A stretch of 64,000 nucleotides of DNA from Muricoccus harenae (GTDB lineage: Bacteria; Pseudomonadota; Alphaproteobacteria; Acetobacterales; Acetobacteraceae): contig NZ_WWDL01000010.1 of assembly GCF_009848505.1 (NCBI RefSeq), forward strand, positions 1 through 64,000, in the 5' to 3' direction. Made by a program: the position numbers and the translations under genes. A model generated the notes under the pieces. It ran no database searches, was not told where the DNA came from, and saw nothing but the letters and a program-made list of their open reading frames with translations. The first letter of the stretch is position 1; each line of letters begins with the position of its first letter. Of the stretch, positions 50,983-60,020 are shown in pieces.

Positions 50983-52901
50983 GCGCGGTCTGCCGCCGGC
51001 GTATTCGGCGCGTGCTCGAACTCGGGCACCATGCGGGCGAGGCCGTTGAGCGCGAGGCGCGCCTGGCCGCCGCGGGCGGCGCCCGCGATCTCATCGATCG
51101 CACGGCCGACGAGGGCGGCGTCCGAGGTGCGCGGGGTGGCGACGAGCAGGCCGGCGAAGCCGGTGGGGCGCGGCGGCTCCTGGCCGTGGAACAGCTCCTC
51201 ATAGAGCTTTTCGCCGGGGCGGAGGCCGGTGAAGCGGATCTCCACATCCTCCTCCGGGCGGAGGCCCGCGAGGCGGATCATGCGGCGGGCGAGGTCCACG
51301 ATCTTCACGGGCTTGCCCATGTCGAGCACGAAGATGCCGCCGTCGCGCAGCTCGGGCGGCTGGTCGTCCCGGTCCTCGGCACCGATGACGCTGGCCTGGA
51401 GTACGAGGCCGACGGCTTCGCGCACGGTCATGAAGTACCGGCGCATATCCGGATGCGTGACGGTAAGCGGCCCGCCGCGCTCGAGCTGGCGGGTGAAGAG
51501 CGGCACGACAGAGCCTGTGGAGCCGAGCACGTTGCCGAAGCGCACCGTGACGCAGCGCATGCCGCCGGACTGGCGGGCTGCGACATCGAGCGCCTGGCAG
51601 TACATCTCGGCGAGGCGCTTGGAGGCGCCCATCACGCTGGTCGGGTTCACCGCCTTGTCGGTGGAGATGAAGACCATGGCGCGGCAGCCATTGGCGCGCG
51701 CGGTGTCGGCGATGAGGCGGGTGCCGAGGGCGTTGGTGAGCAGGCCCTCCAGCGGATCGTTCTCGACCATCGGCACGTGCTTCAGCGCCGCGGCGTGGAA
51801 GACCAGCTCGGGCTTGATCTCCTCCATCAGCCGGCGGAGGCGCGGCTCGTCCCGCACATCGGCCAGCACGGCGCGGCGGGGAACGTTGGGATGGCGCTCG
51901 GAGAGCTCGAGGTCGATGCCGTAGAGGGCGAACTCGCCATGGTCGAGCAGGGTGAGGTTGGAGGGGCCGAGGGCGGCGACCTGCCGCGCCAGCTCCCCGC
52001 CGATGGTGCCGCCGGCACCGGTGACGAGGACGCGGCGGCCCTGGATCAGCCGCGCCATGCCTTCGCGGTCCAGCGGAACCTGCGGACGGTCCAGCAGGTC
52101 CTCGATGGAGACGGGGCGCAGGTCGATCTTGCGGCTGGAGGGCGCACGGGCGGTGGCGGGATCGAGCGTGGTAGGGCGCGGGGCCCTGCGGACGGGCACG
52201 CCATGGCGGTCGGCGGCGTCCAGCAGGGATTCCAGCGCATCCCCGGCCAGGGCGGGATCGGCGAGGACGAGCAGCGCGGGCAGGCGACTTTCGGCACGCA
52301 GCATGTCGAGCACGGGGCCCGCTTCCTCCACCGCGCCCAGAATGGGTACGCCGAGGATGCGGCGCCCGCGCTGGCGGGTGCGGGGGGCGAGGATGCCGTC
52401 CACGCGGTAGCCGGGGGCGCGCTGGGCCATGAGGGCGCGGATGAAGAGATCGACGGAATCGCCGCCGCCGGCCAGCAGCACGGGCTGGGCCGGCACGTCG
52501 GAGGGCGGGCCAGCGCGATGGGCCGAGCGCAGGCGCCCAAACAGCCGTGCGCCGCCCAGCAGCGTGGCGGTCACGCCGGCATGCAGCAGGGGGAAGGCCA
52601 GGTTCGCGGGGCGCCAGCCGCCGGCAGCGAGAAGCCCGGCCCAGAACAGGGCGGCCCCACCGAGCGCGGCGCCCGCGACCGGCAGGAGGTCCGGCATGTC
52701 CGCATAGCGCCAGTATTGCTGCGGCAGGCGCAGCGGCAGGGCAGCGGCGAGGAAGGCGAGCAGCGCGCCGGCCAGCCCGGCGACCCACCAGCCCGTCGGC
52801 GGCCAGGTGCCGGGATTCGCCATCCAGAGGGCGGCGGGCAGCGCGAGCGCGGCGAGCGACAGGTCCAGCGTGAGGTTGAGGAGGATACGTTGCGGCGCCA
52901 T
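50979..52901 (-). CDS. CapD/WbpM-type nucleotide-sugar dehydratase/epimerase
   Basis: 640 residues. The first 125 or so carry four membrane helices, the next about 150 form a CoA-binding-like Rossmann domain (VLLAGGGDSVDLFIRAL), and the rest is an extended SDR: VLVTGAGGTIGGELARQ, HAAALKHVPMVE, the catalytic STDKAVNPTSVMGASKR and RFGNVLGSTGSVVP. Proteins of this layout catalyse UDP-GlcNAc 4,6-dehydration in capsule or O-antigen synthesis at the inner membrane. Downstream and coupled is the 6-dehydrogenase; upstream is a damaged 2-epimerase. Start ATG 52901. Confidence 0.93.
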   Translation of the reverse strand: MAPQRILLNLTLDLSLAALALPAALWMANPGTWPPTGWWVAGLAGALLAFLAAALPLRLPQQYWRYADMPDLLPVAGAALGGAALFWAGLLAAGGWRPANLAFPLLHAGVTATLLGGARLFGRLRSAHRAGPPSDVPAQPVLLAGGGDSVDLFIRALMAQRAPGYRVDGILAPRTRQRGRRILGVPILGAVEEAGPVLDMLRAESRLPALLVLADPALAGDALESLLDAADRHGVPVRRAPRPTTLDPATARAPSSRKIDLRPVSIEDLLDRPQVPLDREGMARLIQGRRVLVTGAGGTIGGELARQVAALGPSNLTLLDHGEFALYGIDLELSERHPNVPRRAVLADVRDEPRLRRLMEEIKPELVFHAAALKHVPMVENDPLEGLLTNALGTRLIADTARANGCRAMVFISTDKAVNPTSVMGASKRLAEMYCQALDVAARQSGGMRCVTVRFGNVLGSTGSVVPLFTRQLERGGPLTVTHPDMRRYFMTVREAVGLVLQASVIGAEDRDDQPPELRDGGIFVLDMGKPVKIVDLARRMIRLAGLRPEEDVEIRFTGLRPGEKLYEELFHGQEPPRPTGFAGLLVATPRTSDAALVGRAIDEIAGAARGGQARLALNGLARMVPEFEHAPNTPAADRA

Positions 52902-52911
52902 GGAGAGGCGC

Positions 52912-54149
52912 CTAGCCGCTTTGGGGCGCGACGGCCACTACCTTCGGCAATGGCGGCTGGGCTTCCCCGGCTTCGAGGAGGCGCCAAGAGCCGGCGGGCC
53001 CCGGCGCGGCCGGTGGATCGGCGGCGCGCAGGGCAGCCTCCACCAGTGGCACGTCGGAGGTGATCGGCGCCGCAGCGGCGGTCGTGGGAGCGGGGGCCTC
53101 GGGGGGGCGGGCAAGGAGGGCGGCGACGGAGGCGGGGACGGTCTGGTTGCCGGACAGCCCTGCCTCCTGCAGCAGCCTGGGCCTGTCGTCCTGCTGGGTT
53201 GCCGGGACCATGGGGCGGGCGATGGCCGGGCCGGGGGTGGCGGATGGCGCTGGCTCGGGCGCCGGCGGTTTGTCGATCGCCTCGCGCAGGGAGGCGATGA
53301 GGGGGAAGCTCCGCTCCGGGGACGGCGCGGGACCCGGCCCACGGCGGGGTGCGCTGTCGCGGAGCGCCTGCACCATGGAGCCGAGAGCGGCCGAAGGGGC
53401 CAGTGCCGCTTCCGGCGCATCCCGGGCGAGGAGGGCGGCGAGGGAGGCCGGGATGTCCTGCGGACCGGCTGGCGCGGCTTCCAGCAGGAGGCGGGGGGGG
53501 GGGGCCGGTTGTGCATCACCGGCGGACGGCGTGGTGGGTGCCGGTGCCAGGAGGGGGAACGCGGCCGCCGCTGTCGCAACCGGTGGGGCCGGGGGCGCGG
53601 GTTCCCGGCGAATGGGCCGGGCGGCTTGCGGGATGGGCTGTGGCGGCGCGGCTTCGGGCACATGGCCTTCGGCGAGCAGGCGGGCGGCGGTGGCTTCGTC
53701 GGGCGGCCAGAGCAGGGTGCTGACGGCGTCCACGGCGCGGCGGTTGATCTCCTCGGGCATGTCGAGGTCGCCGCAGCGGAGGCCGGCTTCGAGATGGGCG
53801 ACGGGGATGGCCAGCTTCCGGGTGGCCAGGGTGGCGGCGAGCGTGCCGTCCACATCGCCAGCCACAACCACCAGAGCTGGGCGGCGGGCGGACCAGAGTT
53901 CGGCGCAGGCCATCATGGTGCGGCCAGTGAGGGCGGCATGGCCGCCGCCGGAAATGCCGAGGGCAATGTCGGGCGGGGAAGGCCGAGATCGGCGAGATGG
54001 GCGCCGAACATGGCGGCGTCGTGGTGCTGGCCGGTGTGGATAAGGACCGGGGTGCAGAAGGGCGGAACTTCGGCCAGGGCGTGGAGGAGGGCGGCCAGCT
54101 TCGGGAGGTTGGGGCGGGCGGCGGCGATCAGGTGGAGCTCGGGGAGCAT
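52912..54149 (-). pseudogene. UDP-GlcNAc 2-epimerase half-domain with frameshift and Pro/Ala repeat tail
   Basis: The first part (54149 to about 53975) encodes the start of a WecB-like 2-epimerase (PVLIHTGQHHDAAMFG). A missing base in the C4 run near 53973-53977 then shifts the frame; adding one C would give LPPPDIALG and continue into VVVAGDVDGTLAATLATRK, PVAHLEAGLRCGDLDMPE and INRRAVDAVSTLLWPP. Homology stops at about residue 175, where the enzyme is only half complete. About 240 residues of Pro/Ala-rich, probably disordered sequence follow, with repeats such as LLLEAAPAGPQDIPASLAAL and RLLQEAGLSGNQTVPASV. It cannot be an ordinary epimerase. The tail may be a real protein of other use or a neutral fusion. 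Confidence 0.75.
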
Positions 54150-54159
54150 TCAGCGAAAG

Positions 54160-54287
54160 GCCGGGGGGAAGTATCCCCCCGGACCCCCTTCTATTTCTGT
54201 CTGTCTTGCTGGCGCGGGTGGAGCTGGCGCACCTGGAAGTCCGGAGAAAAAGATGAGGGGTTTGGGGAGAATTCCTTCTCCCCGGCC
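54160..54287 (+). repeat. Second-family hairpin repeats 2b and 2a together
   Basis: 2b: CCGGGGGG (54161-54168) with CCCCCCGG (54175-54182), followed by ACCCCCTTC. 2a: GAAAAAGATG leader, then GGGGAGAA (54264-54271), loop TTCC, TTCTCCCC (54276-54283), GGCC. The 2a stem differs from the copy at 19483-19518 but still pairs and keeps the TTCC loop. They separate the damaged epimerase from the damaged glycosyltransferase. Confidence 0.75.
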
Positions 54288-54299
54288 TGGCTTTCTCCC

Positions 54300-55549
54300 T
54301 CACGCTGCCGCCTCCAGGATTTCGCAGAAGCGGGCGGCGTGCAGGCGGCGGTCCCATTGGCGGACGGCCCGCGCCCGTGAGGCGGCGCCCATCGCGGCCC
54401 GCCGGGCGGGATTCGCAGTGAGCGCCGCCAGCGCGTCGGCCAGGGCCGGCGCGTCGCCGGGGGGCGCGGCGAGGCCGCAGGCGGGGCCATCGTCATCCGC
54501 TTCCACCAGCCGCGCGGCGCGGCCGGGGGTGTTGGTGACGACGGGCAGGCCGGCGGCGAGGTAGTCCATCAGCTTGTTGGGCGCGGTCCATTCCGCGAAG
54601 GCTGGGATAGGGGCCAGGAGGTGCAGGCCGATGCCGGATGCGGCCAGCAGCCCGGCCAGGCGGGGCTTGGGCAGGGGATCGAGAAAGGTGAGGTTGTGGA
54701 GGCCGCGGCGGGCGGATTCCTCCATCAGCCGGCGACGTTCGCCGCCCTCTCCGACCAGAACCAGGCGCAGGCGGCGTTCGCCCCGCGCCTGCAGCAGGGA
54801 GGCGGCATCGAGGGCGGCGTCGAGGCCATTCGCGCGGCCATGCGCGCCGGCATAGACGGCCAGGACTTCCCAGGCGGCGGCCTCGGGTGGGCGCCAGGGG
54901 GCAATCTGGGGACCAAAGAGGTCGAGGTCGCAGCCATTGGGGACGACATGGGTGCGGGCGGGATCGGCGCCGCGCGCGAGGGCGGTTTCGGCCATGCCCT
55001 CCGTCAGGCCGATCACGGCACTGGCCTTGCGACAGGCGGCGGTAGCCAGGCGGTCCATGGCGGTGAAGAGGGGGCGGGAATGCCGGCGCCGCCCGACCGC
55101 GAAAGGGCCTCGGAGAGGGCGCGGGGCAACTCGGGTCAGGGATCGCGGATCTCGAAGACGAAGGGCAGGCCACGCAGCCGGCGGGCGGCCAGGGCGGGGA
55201 TGGCGACGGTTAGCGGGGTGGAAGAAGCGAGCAGCAGGTCAGAGCGGCCCGCCACGGCTAGGCCGGTGGCGCGGGCGGCGTAGCCAAGGAAGGCGGCGCT
55301 ACGGGCGGCGAGGCCCTGGGCGTTGGAACAGGGGATGTCGAATTCGACCAGGCGGAAGCCGGCGGTGCGGCCTTCGCGCCTTCCGGCGCGGAAGGGGGCT
55401 TCCAGCCCGGTCTCGGCGCCCTTGTAGCGGCCGCAGGCGAGGGTGACGTCATGGCCGCGCGCGGCCAGGGCGCGGGCCATGGCATGGGCTCGGGTGGTGG
55501 TGGCGCCGCCCGGGCCGGAGTAATGCTGGTGGAGGTAGAGAAGGCGCAG
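54300..55549 (-). pseudogene. Family 4 glycosyltransferase, reading frame broken
   Basis: Two frames together spell one GT4 enzyme. From about 55549 to 55136: LRLLYLHQHYSGPGGATTTR, MARALAARGHDVTLACG, then LPFVFEIRDP and a stop TGA where relatives read FEIRDLWPE. From about 55145 to 54300 in the next frame: MDRLATAACRKASAVIGLTE, VVPNGCDLDLFGP, LRLVLVGEGGER and the donor-site APNKLMDYLAAGLPVV. A single shift near 55136-55150 joins them; a nonsense change plus a shift further on is the alternative, since PELPRAL can be read after the stop. No ATG or GTG start lies before the first motif except ATG 55480, which would cut it. Probably inactive, or a sequencing error. Confidence 0.75.
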
Positions 55550-55562
55550 CGGTTTCGGGCCT

Positions 55563-55679
55563 TCAGGCGCGGGCGAGACGCCGGATCACCTCGACCACCC
55601 GGGCCTGCTCGCCGGGGACCATGGCGCCGGAGGGAAGACAGAGGCCACGTTCGAACAGCCCGGCCGCGACGCCGCCGCC
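55563..55679 (-). pseudogene. C-terminal remnant of DegT/DnrJ/EryC1-family sugar aminotransferase
   Basis: Only the last 38 or so residues remain: GVAAGLFERGLCLPSGAM, then EQARVVEVIRRLARA and stop. LFERGLCLPSG is the diagnostic end of DegT-type aminotransferases, which are normally about 370 residues. Homology ends at about 55670-55679, where a different gene end begins on the other strand. Confidence 0.72.
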
Positions 55680-55915
55680 GCTTCGCCAATGCATCCCGCG
55701 CCTTCGTGGTGCTGCCCAACGGGCAGAGCGTGCCGGCCGGGCTGAGAAGCTGGCAGGCGGGCGGGCCGCCAATCCCGCCGGGGAGCCTCGTGGTCGTGCC
55801 GCAGGACCCCTCACCCTATGAGACCTGGGGGTTCATCCGGAACCTGACCTCGGTGCTGGGGCAGCTTTCGATCAGCTCGGCGGCGCTGGCGGTGATCGCG
55901 CGGCAGGCGAAGTAG
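55679..55915 (+). pseudogene. C-terminal remnant of SLBB/Wza-type polysaccharide export protein
   Basis: About 78 residues: RFANASRAFVVLPNGQSV, IPPGSLVVVPQDPSPYETWG, then SSAALAVIARQAK and stop. This is the end of SLBB-domain capsule export proteins (outer-membrane or periplasmic). Nothing upstream of 55679 in this frame belongs to the family. It meets the DegT remnant at one point, as expected if a deletion removed both 5' parts. Confidence 0.68.
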
Positions 55916-55940
55916 GGGCCCGGGAGGGGCCGCCTGCGCA

Positions 55941-57755
55941 TCAGGCGGCCTGGCGGCTCCGCTCCGCCAGGATGGCGAGCAGCTCCCGGCGGTCCACTGG
56001 CTTGTTCATGTGCCCGTCCATCCCCGCCTCCCGGCAGGCGGCCACTTGCTCCGGCATGGCGCCGGCGCTCACGGCCAGGATGCGGACGCGCGAGGCCGGG
56101 CCGGCCAGGGCGCGGATGCGGCGGGTGGTTTCCAGCCCGTCCATGCCGGGCATCAGCACGTCCATCAGCACCACATCCGGCAGGTTCCCGGCGGTGAGGC
56201 GGGCGAGGGCAGCGGAGCCGTCCTCGGCCTCGGTCACCTTATGGCCGGCGCCTTCCAGGATGACGCGCAGGACGAGGCGATTCACCGCCACGTCGTCCAC
56301 CACCAACACCTGCAGGCACGTGGCGCAGCGGGGCTCGGGCTCGGCGGCGGCGGGCGCGTCCGGGGCCTCGACATCGGGCAGGGGCAGCCAAGCCTCGAAG
56401 ACGCTGCCCTTGCCGCCGGCCGGCGTGCCGAAGGTAATGGAGCCGCCCATCGTCTGGGCGAGGCCGGAGGAGATGGCGAGGCCGAGGCCGGTGCCGTCGC
56501 CCTTGGCGGCCTCCCGCGTCGCGCGGGTGTAGTCCTCGAAGAGGCGGGAGCGGACGTCCTCGGGCACGCCTGGGCCATCATCGGTCACGGTCAGGATCAG
56601 GCCGGCGGCGGGGCGGCGGCGGACGGCGAGGGTGACGTCGCCGCCGGGCGGCGTGAACTTCACCGCATTGCCCAGCAGGTTGTGCAGGATCTGGCAAACG
56701 CGCAGGGGATCGCAGAGGACGGCCGCGGGAAGGTCCGGCGCCATCTCCAGGCGCAGGGTCACGCCCTTGGCCTCGGCGGCGGCGCGGGCAATGCCCGTGA
56801 CTTCCTCGAACAGCGGGGACAGCCGGGTGGGGACCGGGACCAGCTCCAGCCGTCCGGCCTCCATGCTGGAGAGGTCCAGCACGTCGTTCAGCAGGGCGTT
56901 CAGGTGGCGCCCCGCGCGCTCGAGCATCACCGCGCGCTCGCGCTGCTCGCCGGCCAGGGCGGGGTCGCGCGCGAGGGCCTGGGCAAGGCCGAGCACGCCG
57001 TTCAGCGGCGTGCGCAGCTCGTGGCTGGTATGGGCGAGGAAGCGGGACTTGCCGGCATTGGCGCGATCCGCGGCGTCGCGGGCGGCGCTGAGGGCGGCAT
57101 GGGCCTCCTTCTCCTCGCGCTCCCGCACCAGGGCGACGAGGACGAGGGCGGTGGAGCCGGCGAGGGCGGTGCCGAGGATGACTAGCAGGTCGAACCAGAG
57201 GGTGGCGGGAAAGCCGCTGAGTGGCGCCTGGATCGGCTGGAAGATGAGGAAGGGGATGCGCAGCAGGTAGCACGCCGCATTGGCGAGCAGCACGCCGATG
57301 ATGAGTCGCTGTGAGCGAAGCGGGGCATCCCTCCTGCCCTGATGGAATTCGAGCGCCGCCGCGACGTTGTAGAAGGCGGCGACCAGGCCCATCAGCAGCA
57401 CCCGTGCGCCGATATCGGCATAGAAGTCAGGGATCTGGCACGCGATCAGCCAGGCGCCCGCCCCAGCGCCGACAATGGCGGGCGGCGCGCGCCGGCCGTT
57501 GAAATGGCGCGCGCCTGCCCAGATGAGACCGTAGCCGATCCCCAGGATCGCATTGGCAAGCTGAATAGAGACGAGGCCTGGGAGCGATGCCCGCATCGCG
57601 AGCAGCGGCAGGCTCAGGGTGCCGGCCAGATGGCCGCAGCCCCACATGGCGATCGCCCTGTGGCGGCGATCCTGGACCCAGAGGATGAGGAGGATGGCGC
57701 CACAGGTGGTGGTGAGGGCGAAGCTGAGAACGAAGGCGGTCGGCGCGTGCAGCAA
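55941..57755 (-). CDS. Membrane hybrid sensor histidine kinase with receiver
   Basis: About 604 residues. The N-terminal 200 or so hold six or seven membrane helices of the kind also seen in front of diguanylate cyclases (LWVQDRRHRAIAMWGCGHL, IQLANAILGIGYGLIWAG). Then a coiled segment, HisKA with His245 (HTSHELRTPLNGVLG), HATPase (NLLGNAVKFTPPGGDV, DDGPGVPEDVRSRLF, GTGLGLAISSGL) and a receiver with Asp532 (VVLMDVLMPGMDG) preceded by LQVLVVDDVAVNRLVL. GAGGGGG eight bases before TTG 57755 makes it the likely start; TTG 57809 is an upstream option. Input and partner are unknown. Confidence 0.92.
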   Translation of the reverse strand: MLHAPTAFVLSFALTTTCGAILLILWVQDRRHRAIAMWGCGHLAGTLSLPLLAMRASLPGLVSIQLANAILGIGYGLIWAGARHFNGRRAPPAIVGAGAGAWLIACQIPDFYADIGARVLLMGLVAAFYNVAAALEFHQGRRDAPLRSQRLIIGVLLANAACYLLRIPFLIFQPIQAPLSGFPATLWFDLLVILGTALAGSTALVLVALVREREEKEAHAALSAARDAADRANAGKSRFLAHTSHELRTPLNGVLGLAQALARDPALAGEQRERAVMLERAGRHLNALLNDVLDLSSMEAGRLELVPVPTRLSPLFEEVTGIARAAAEAKGVTLRLEMAPDLPAAVLCDPLRVCQILHNLLGNAVKFTPPGGDVTLAVRRRPAAGLILTVTDDGPGVPEDVRSRLFEDYTRATREAAKGDGTGLGLAISSGLAQTMGGSITFGTPAGGKGSVFEAWLPLPDVEAPDAPAAAEPEPRCATCLQVLVVDDVAVNRLVLRVILEGAGHKVTEAEDGSAALARLTAGNLPDVVLMDVLMPGMDGLETTRRIRALAGPASRVRILAVSAGAMPEQVAACREAGMDGHMNKPVDRRELLAILAERSRQAA

Positions 57756-57866
57756 GCTCCGGTCCCCCTCGCGGCTGTCGCCGCTAAATACGAGGGGCGC
57801 CGGAGACAACCAAGCGTTTGTGATCGCGCTGGCTGCGCAACGTGTGGTGGTTGTTGCGCCCCTGCC

Positions 57867-59111
57867 TCACTCCGCGGGAACGGCGGGAGAGGCCCCGCGC
57901 GGGGCGGCGTTCCACAGTTCCGGCCGCAGCTCCTCCGGCCGGTCGGGGAAGAGCAGGGCGCAGCAGAGGGTGACGGCGCCAAAGACCGCAAGCACGATCA
58001 TCGCGACATCGAGGTTGCCGAAGGCGTCATGCAGGGCGCCGACGGCCGGGGAGGCCGCGGCGGCACCGATGAAGCCGAGGAAGAAGCGGATCGAATAGAG
58101 CTTCACGCGGAGTTCGGGCGCGACATAGCGCGCCGTCATCGTCTCATTCACCGTGACCTGGCCGAAGATGGCGGCGGCGGCGAGGCCGGCGACCGGCAGC
58201 ACGATCCAGCCATCGAGGAAGGAAAGGGCGAGGAGGGCGGGAACGAGGGCGGCCGCGAGCGGCAGGAAGACGCGCTTGAGGGTGGTGCGGTCGATCATGC
58301 GGCCGACGGTGAACTGGGTGAGGCCGCCGAACAGGGTGGCGGTGAAGGCGAGGACGCCGACCAGGGGCAGCAGCCCCGGGCTGTCCGCCATGCGCTCCTG
58401 CATCAGCTTCGGGATCAGTAGGGTGAAGGCGTTGAAGACGAAGCCCGCCGAGACCGCCATCAGCAGCAGGGAGATCACCGCCTGGCGCACGACCGGGCGC
58501 GGGATCTCGGGGAAGGGGCGGGCGTTCTTCGCGTGCTGGCGGGCGTCGTAATGCGGTTCGCGAAGCCACAGCACGCCGATGGCGAGGGCGATCAGGCCCG
58601 GCGCGATGAAGGCCCAGCGCCAGTTGCCCTGGGCCACCAGCACGGCGGTCAGCACCGGGGCGAAGGCGACGCCGAGATTGCCGAAGACGCCGTTATTGCC
58701 CATGGCGCGTCCGACGCGGTCGCCGGCGGCCTCCACCAGCATGGCCGTGCCGATTGGGTGGTAGATGGCGTTGAACAGCCCGGCGAGGGCCAGGACGGCC
58801 GCGAGGCCCCAGGGGCCGGAAACCAGCCCCGCCAGGACCAGCGAGCCGCCGACGCCGAGGAAGAAGGCCGCCATCAGCGCGCGGCGGCCGATCTTCTCGG
58901 CCAGCCAGCCCATGGGCAGGGAGCCGACGCCGTAAAGCACGAACATGCCGGTGCCGAGAGCGAGGACGGGCCCGTATTCGGTGCCGAAATTCGCCGCATC
59001 CGTCGCCACCATGGCGAGCACGGCGGTGGCGAGGATGAGCAGCACATAGTGGCAGACCACATGGGCGGCGTTGATGAACCAGATCTGCCGGGTGGCGGCG
59101 TCGGACGGCAT
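57867..59111 (-). CDS. Major facilitator superfamily transporter
   Basis: 414 residues with twelve membrane helices. The MFS A-like motif appears in MGWLAEKIGRRALMAAFFLG, and helix 5-type text in GVFGNLGVAFAPVLTAVL. The substrate is unknown. AGGGAGA before the ATG at 59111 sets the start. It is divergent from an AraC-type regulator with a 54-base gap, an arrangement in which the regulator usually controls the exporter. Confidence 0.93.
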   Translation of the reverse strand: MPSDAATRQIWFINAAHVVCHYVLLILATAVLAMVATDAANFGTEYGPVLALGTGMFVLYGVGSLPMGWLAEKIGRRALMAAFFLGVGGSLVLAGLVSGPWGLAAVLALAGLFNAIYHPIGTAMLVEAAGDRVGRAMGNNGVFGNLGVAFAPVLTAVLVAQGNWRWAFIAPGLIALAIGVLWLREPHYDARQHAKNARPFPEIPRPVVRQAVISLLLMAVSAGFVFNAFTLLIPKLMQERMADSPGLLPLVGVLAFTATLFGGLTQFTVGRMIDRTTLKRVFLPLAAALVPALLALSFLDGWIVLPVAGLAAAAIFGQVTVNETMTARYVAPELRVKLYSIRFFLGFIGAAAASPAVGALHDAFGNLDVAMIVLAVFGAVTLCCALLFPDRPEELRPELWNAAPRGASPAVPAE

Positions 59112-59165
59112 TGGCGTTCTCCCTGCTTTCCAGATTAGCTTGGCCGGGAGGAGACGTCCGGCCAG

Positions 59166-60020
59166 ATGCTGTCGAAATCCAGCCAAGCCCCCGCTTCGCG
59201 CCTTCCGTTGCCGCAGGACGCGGTGGACCGGCCGCTGGCGGCCTTCATGCGGGACTATGCCGATGGGGAAGCGACCGGGCGGCACAGCCATGCCCGGGCG
59301 CAGCTTCTCTATGCGTTGCGCGGGGTGATGCGGATCGCGACCGATGCGGCGAGCTTCGTGGTGCCGGCGGGTTGGGCGCTATGGGTGCCGGCGGGGGAGC
59401 CGCATGAGGTCTCGATCGTCGGGCAGGTGGGAATGCGGGCGCTGTTCCTGCGGGAGGATGCGGCACGGGCGGGGCCTGCCTGGGTGACAGTGCTGGGTAC
59501 CTCGGCGCTGCTGCGGGAACTGATCCTGGCGGCTTGCGAGGAACCGCTGGAATGGGATGAGCACGGGCGCGGCGGGCATCTTGCGGCCCTGATGCTCGAG
59601 GAAATCCGCCGGGCGCCCTCCCTACCCTTCGGGGTGCCGGAACCGCGGGAGCCGCGGCTGGTGAAGCTGGCGGCGGCGCTGCGGGCGGACCCGGCCTGCC
59701 CGCTTTCGCTGGAGGAATGGGCGGCGCGGATCGGGGCCTCGCCGCGCAGCCTGTCGCGGCTGTTCCGGGCGGAGACGGGACTTTCCTTCGGGGCATGGCG
59801 GCAGGCGCTGCGGCTGGCGGAGGCGGCGGCGCTGCTGGCCCAGGGGGTGCCGCCGGCGCGGGCGGGGGCGGCGGTGGGATATGCGTCGGCGCCGGCCTTT
59901 GGGGCGGCGTTCCGGGGGGCATTCGGGGTGACGCCGGCGGGGGCGGCGCGGGTGGCCCCAGGAGGCGCTGCCTCCTGGACCTCCGCCGGGGTGGCGGCGG
60001 CCACCCCTGACCCTGCGTAG
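59166..60020 (+). CDS. AraC-family regulator with cupin sensor domain
   Basis: 284 residues: N-terminal cupin (about 25-110, ATGRHSHARAQLLYALRG, WALWVPAGEPHEV) and C-terminal double helix-turn-helix (about 165-260, LSLEEWAARIGASPRSLSRL, AAVGYASAPAFGAAF). Likely regulator of the divergent MFS gene. The last 20 or so codons (APGGAASW, GVAAATPDPA, stop) are not part of the AraC fold; they are encoded by an inverted copy of the intergenic hairpin repeat that runs into the gene. Confidence 0.9.
   Translation: MLSKSSQAPASRLPLPQDAVDRPLAAFMRDYADGEATGRHSHARAQLLYALRGVMRIATDAASFVVPAGWALWVPAGEPHEVSIVGQVGMRALFLREDAARAGPAWVTVLGTSALLRELILAACEEPLEWDEHGRGGHLAALMLEEIRRAPSLPFGVPEPREPRLVKLAAALRADPACPLSLEEWAARIGASPRSLSRLFRAETGLSFGAWRQALRLAEAAALLAQGVPPARAGAAVGYASAPAFGAAFRGAFGVTPAGAARVAPGGAASWTSAGVAAATPDPA

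Noticed and set aside
52912-54357. A single 481-residue minus-strand reading frame starting at 54357
   Set aside because: The segment before about 53970 is low-complexity Arg/Pro text antisense to hairpin repeats, while the real epimerase start (ATG 54149) lies in another frame.
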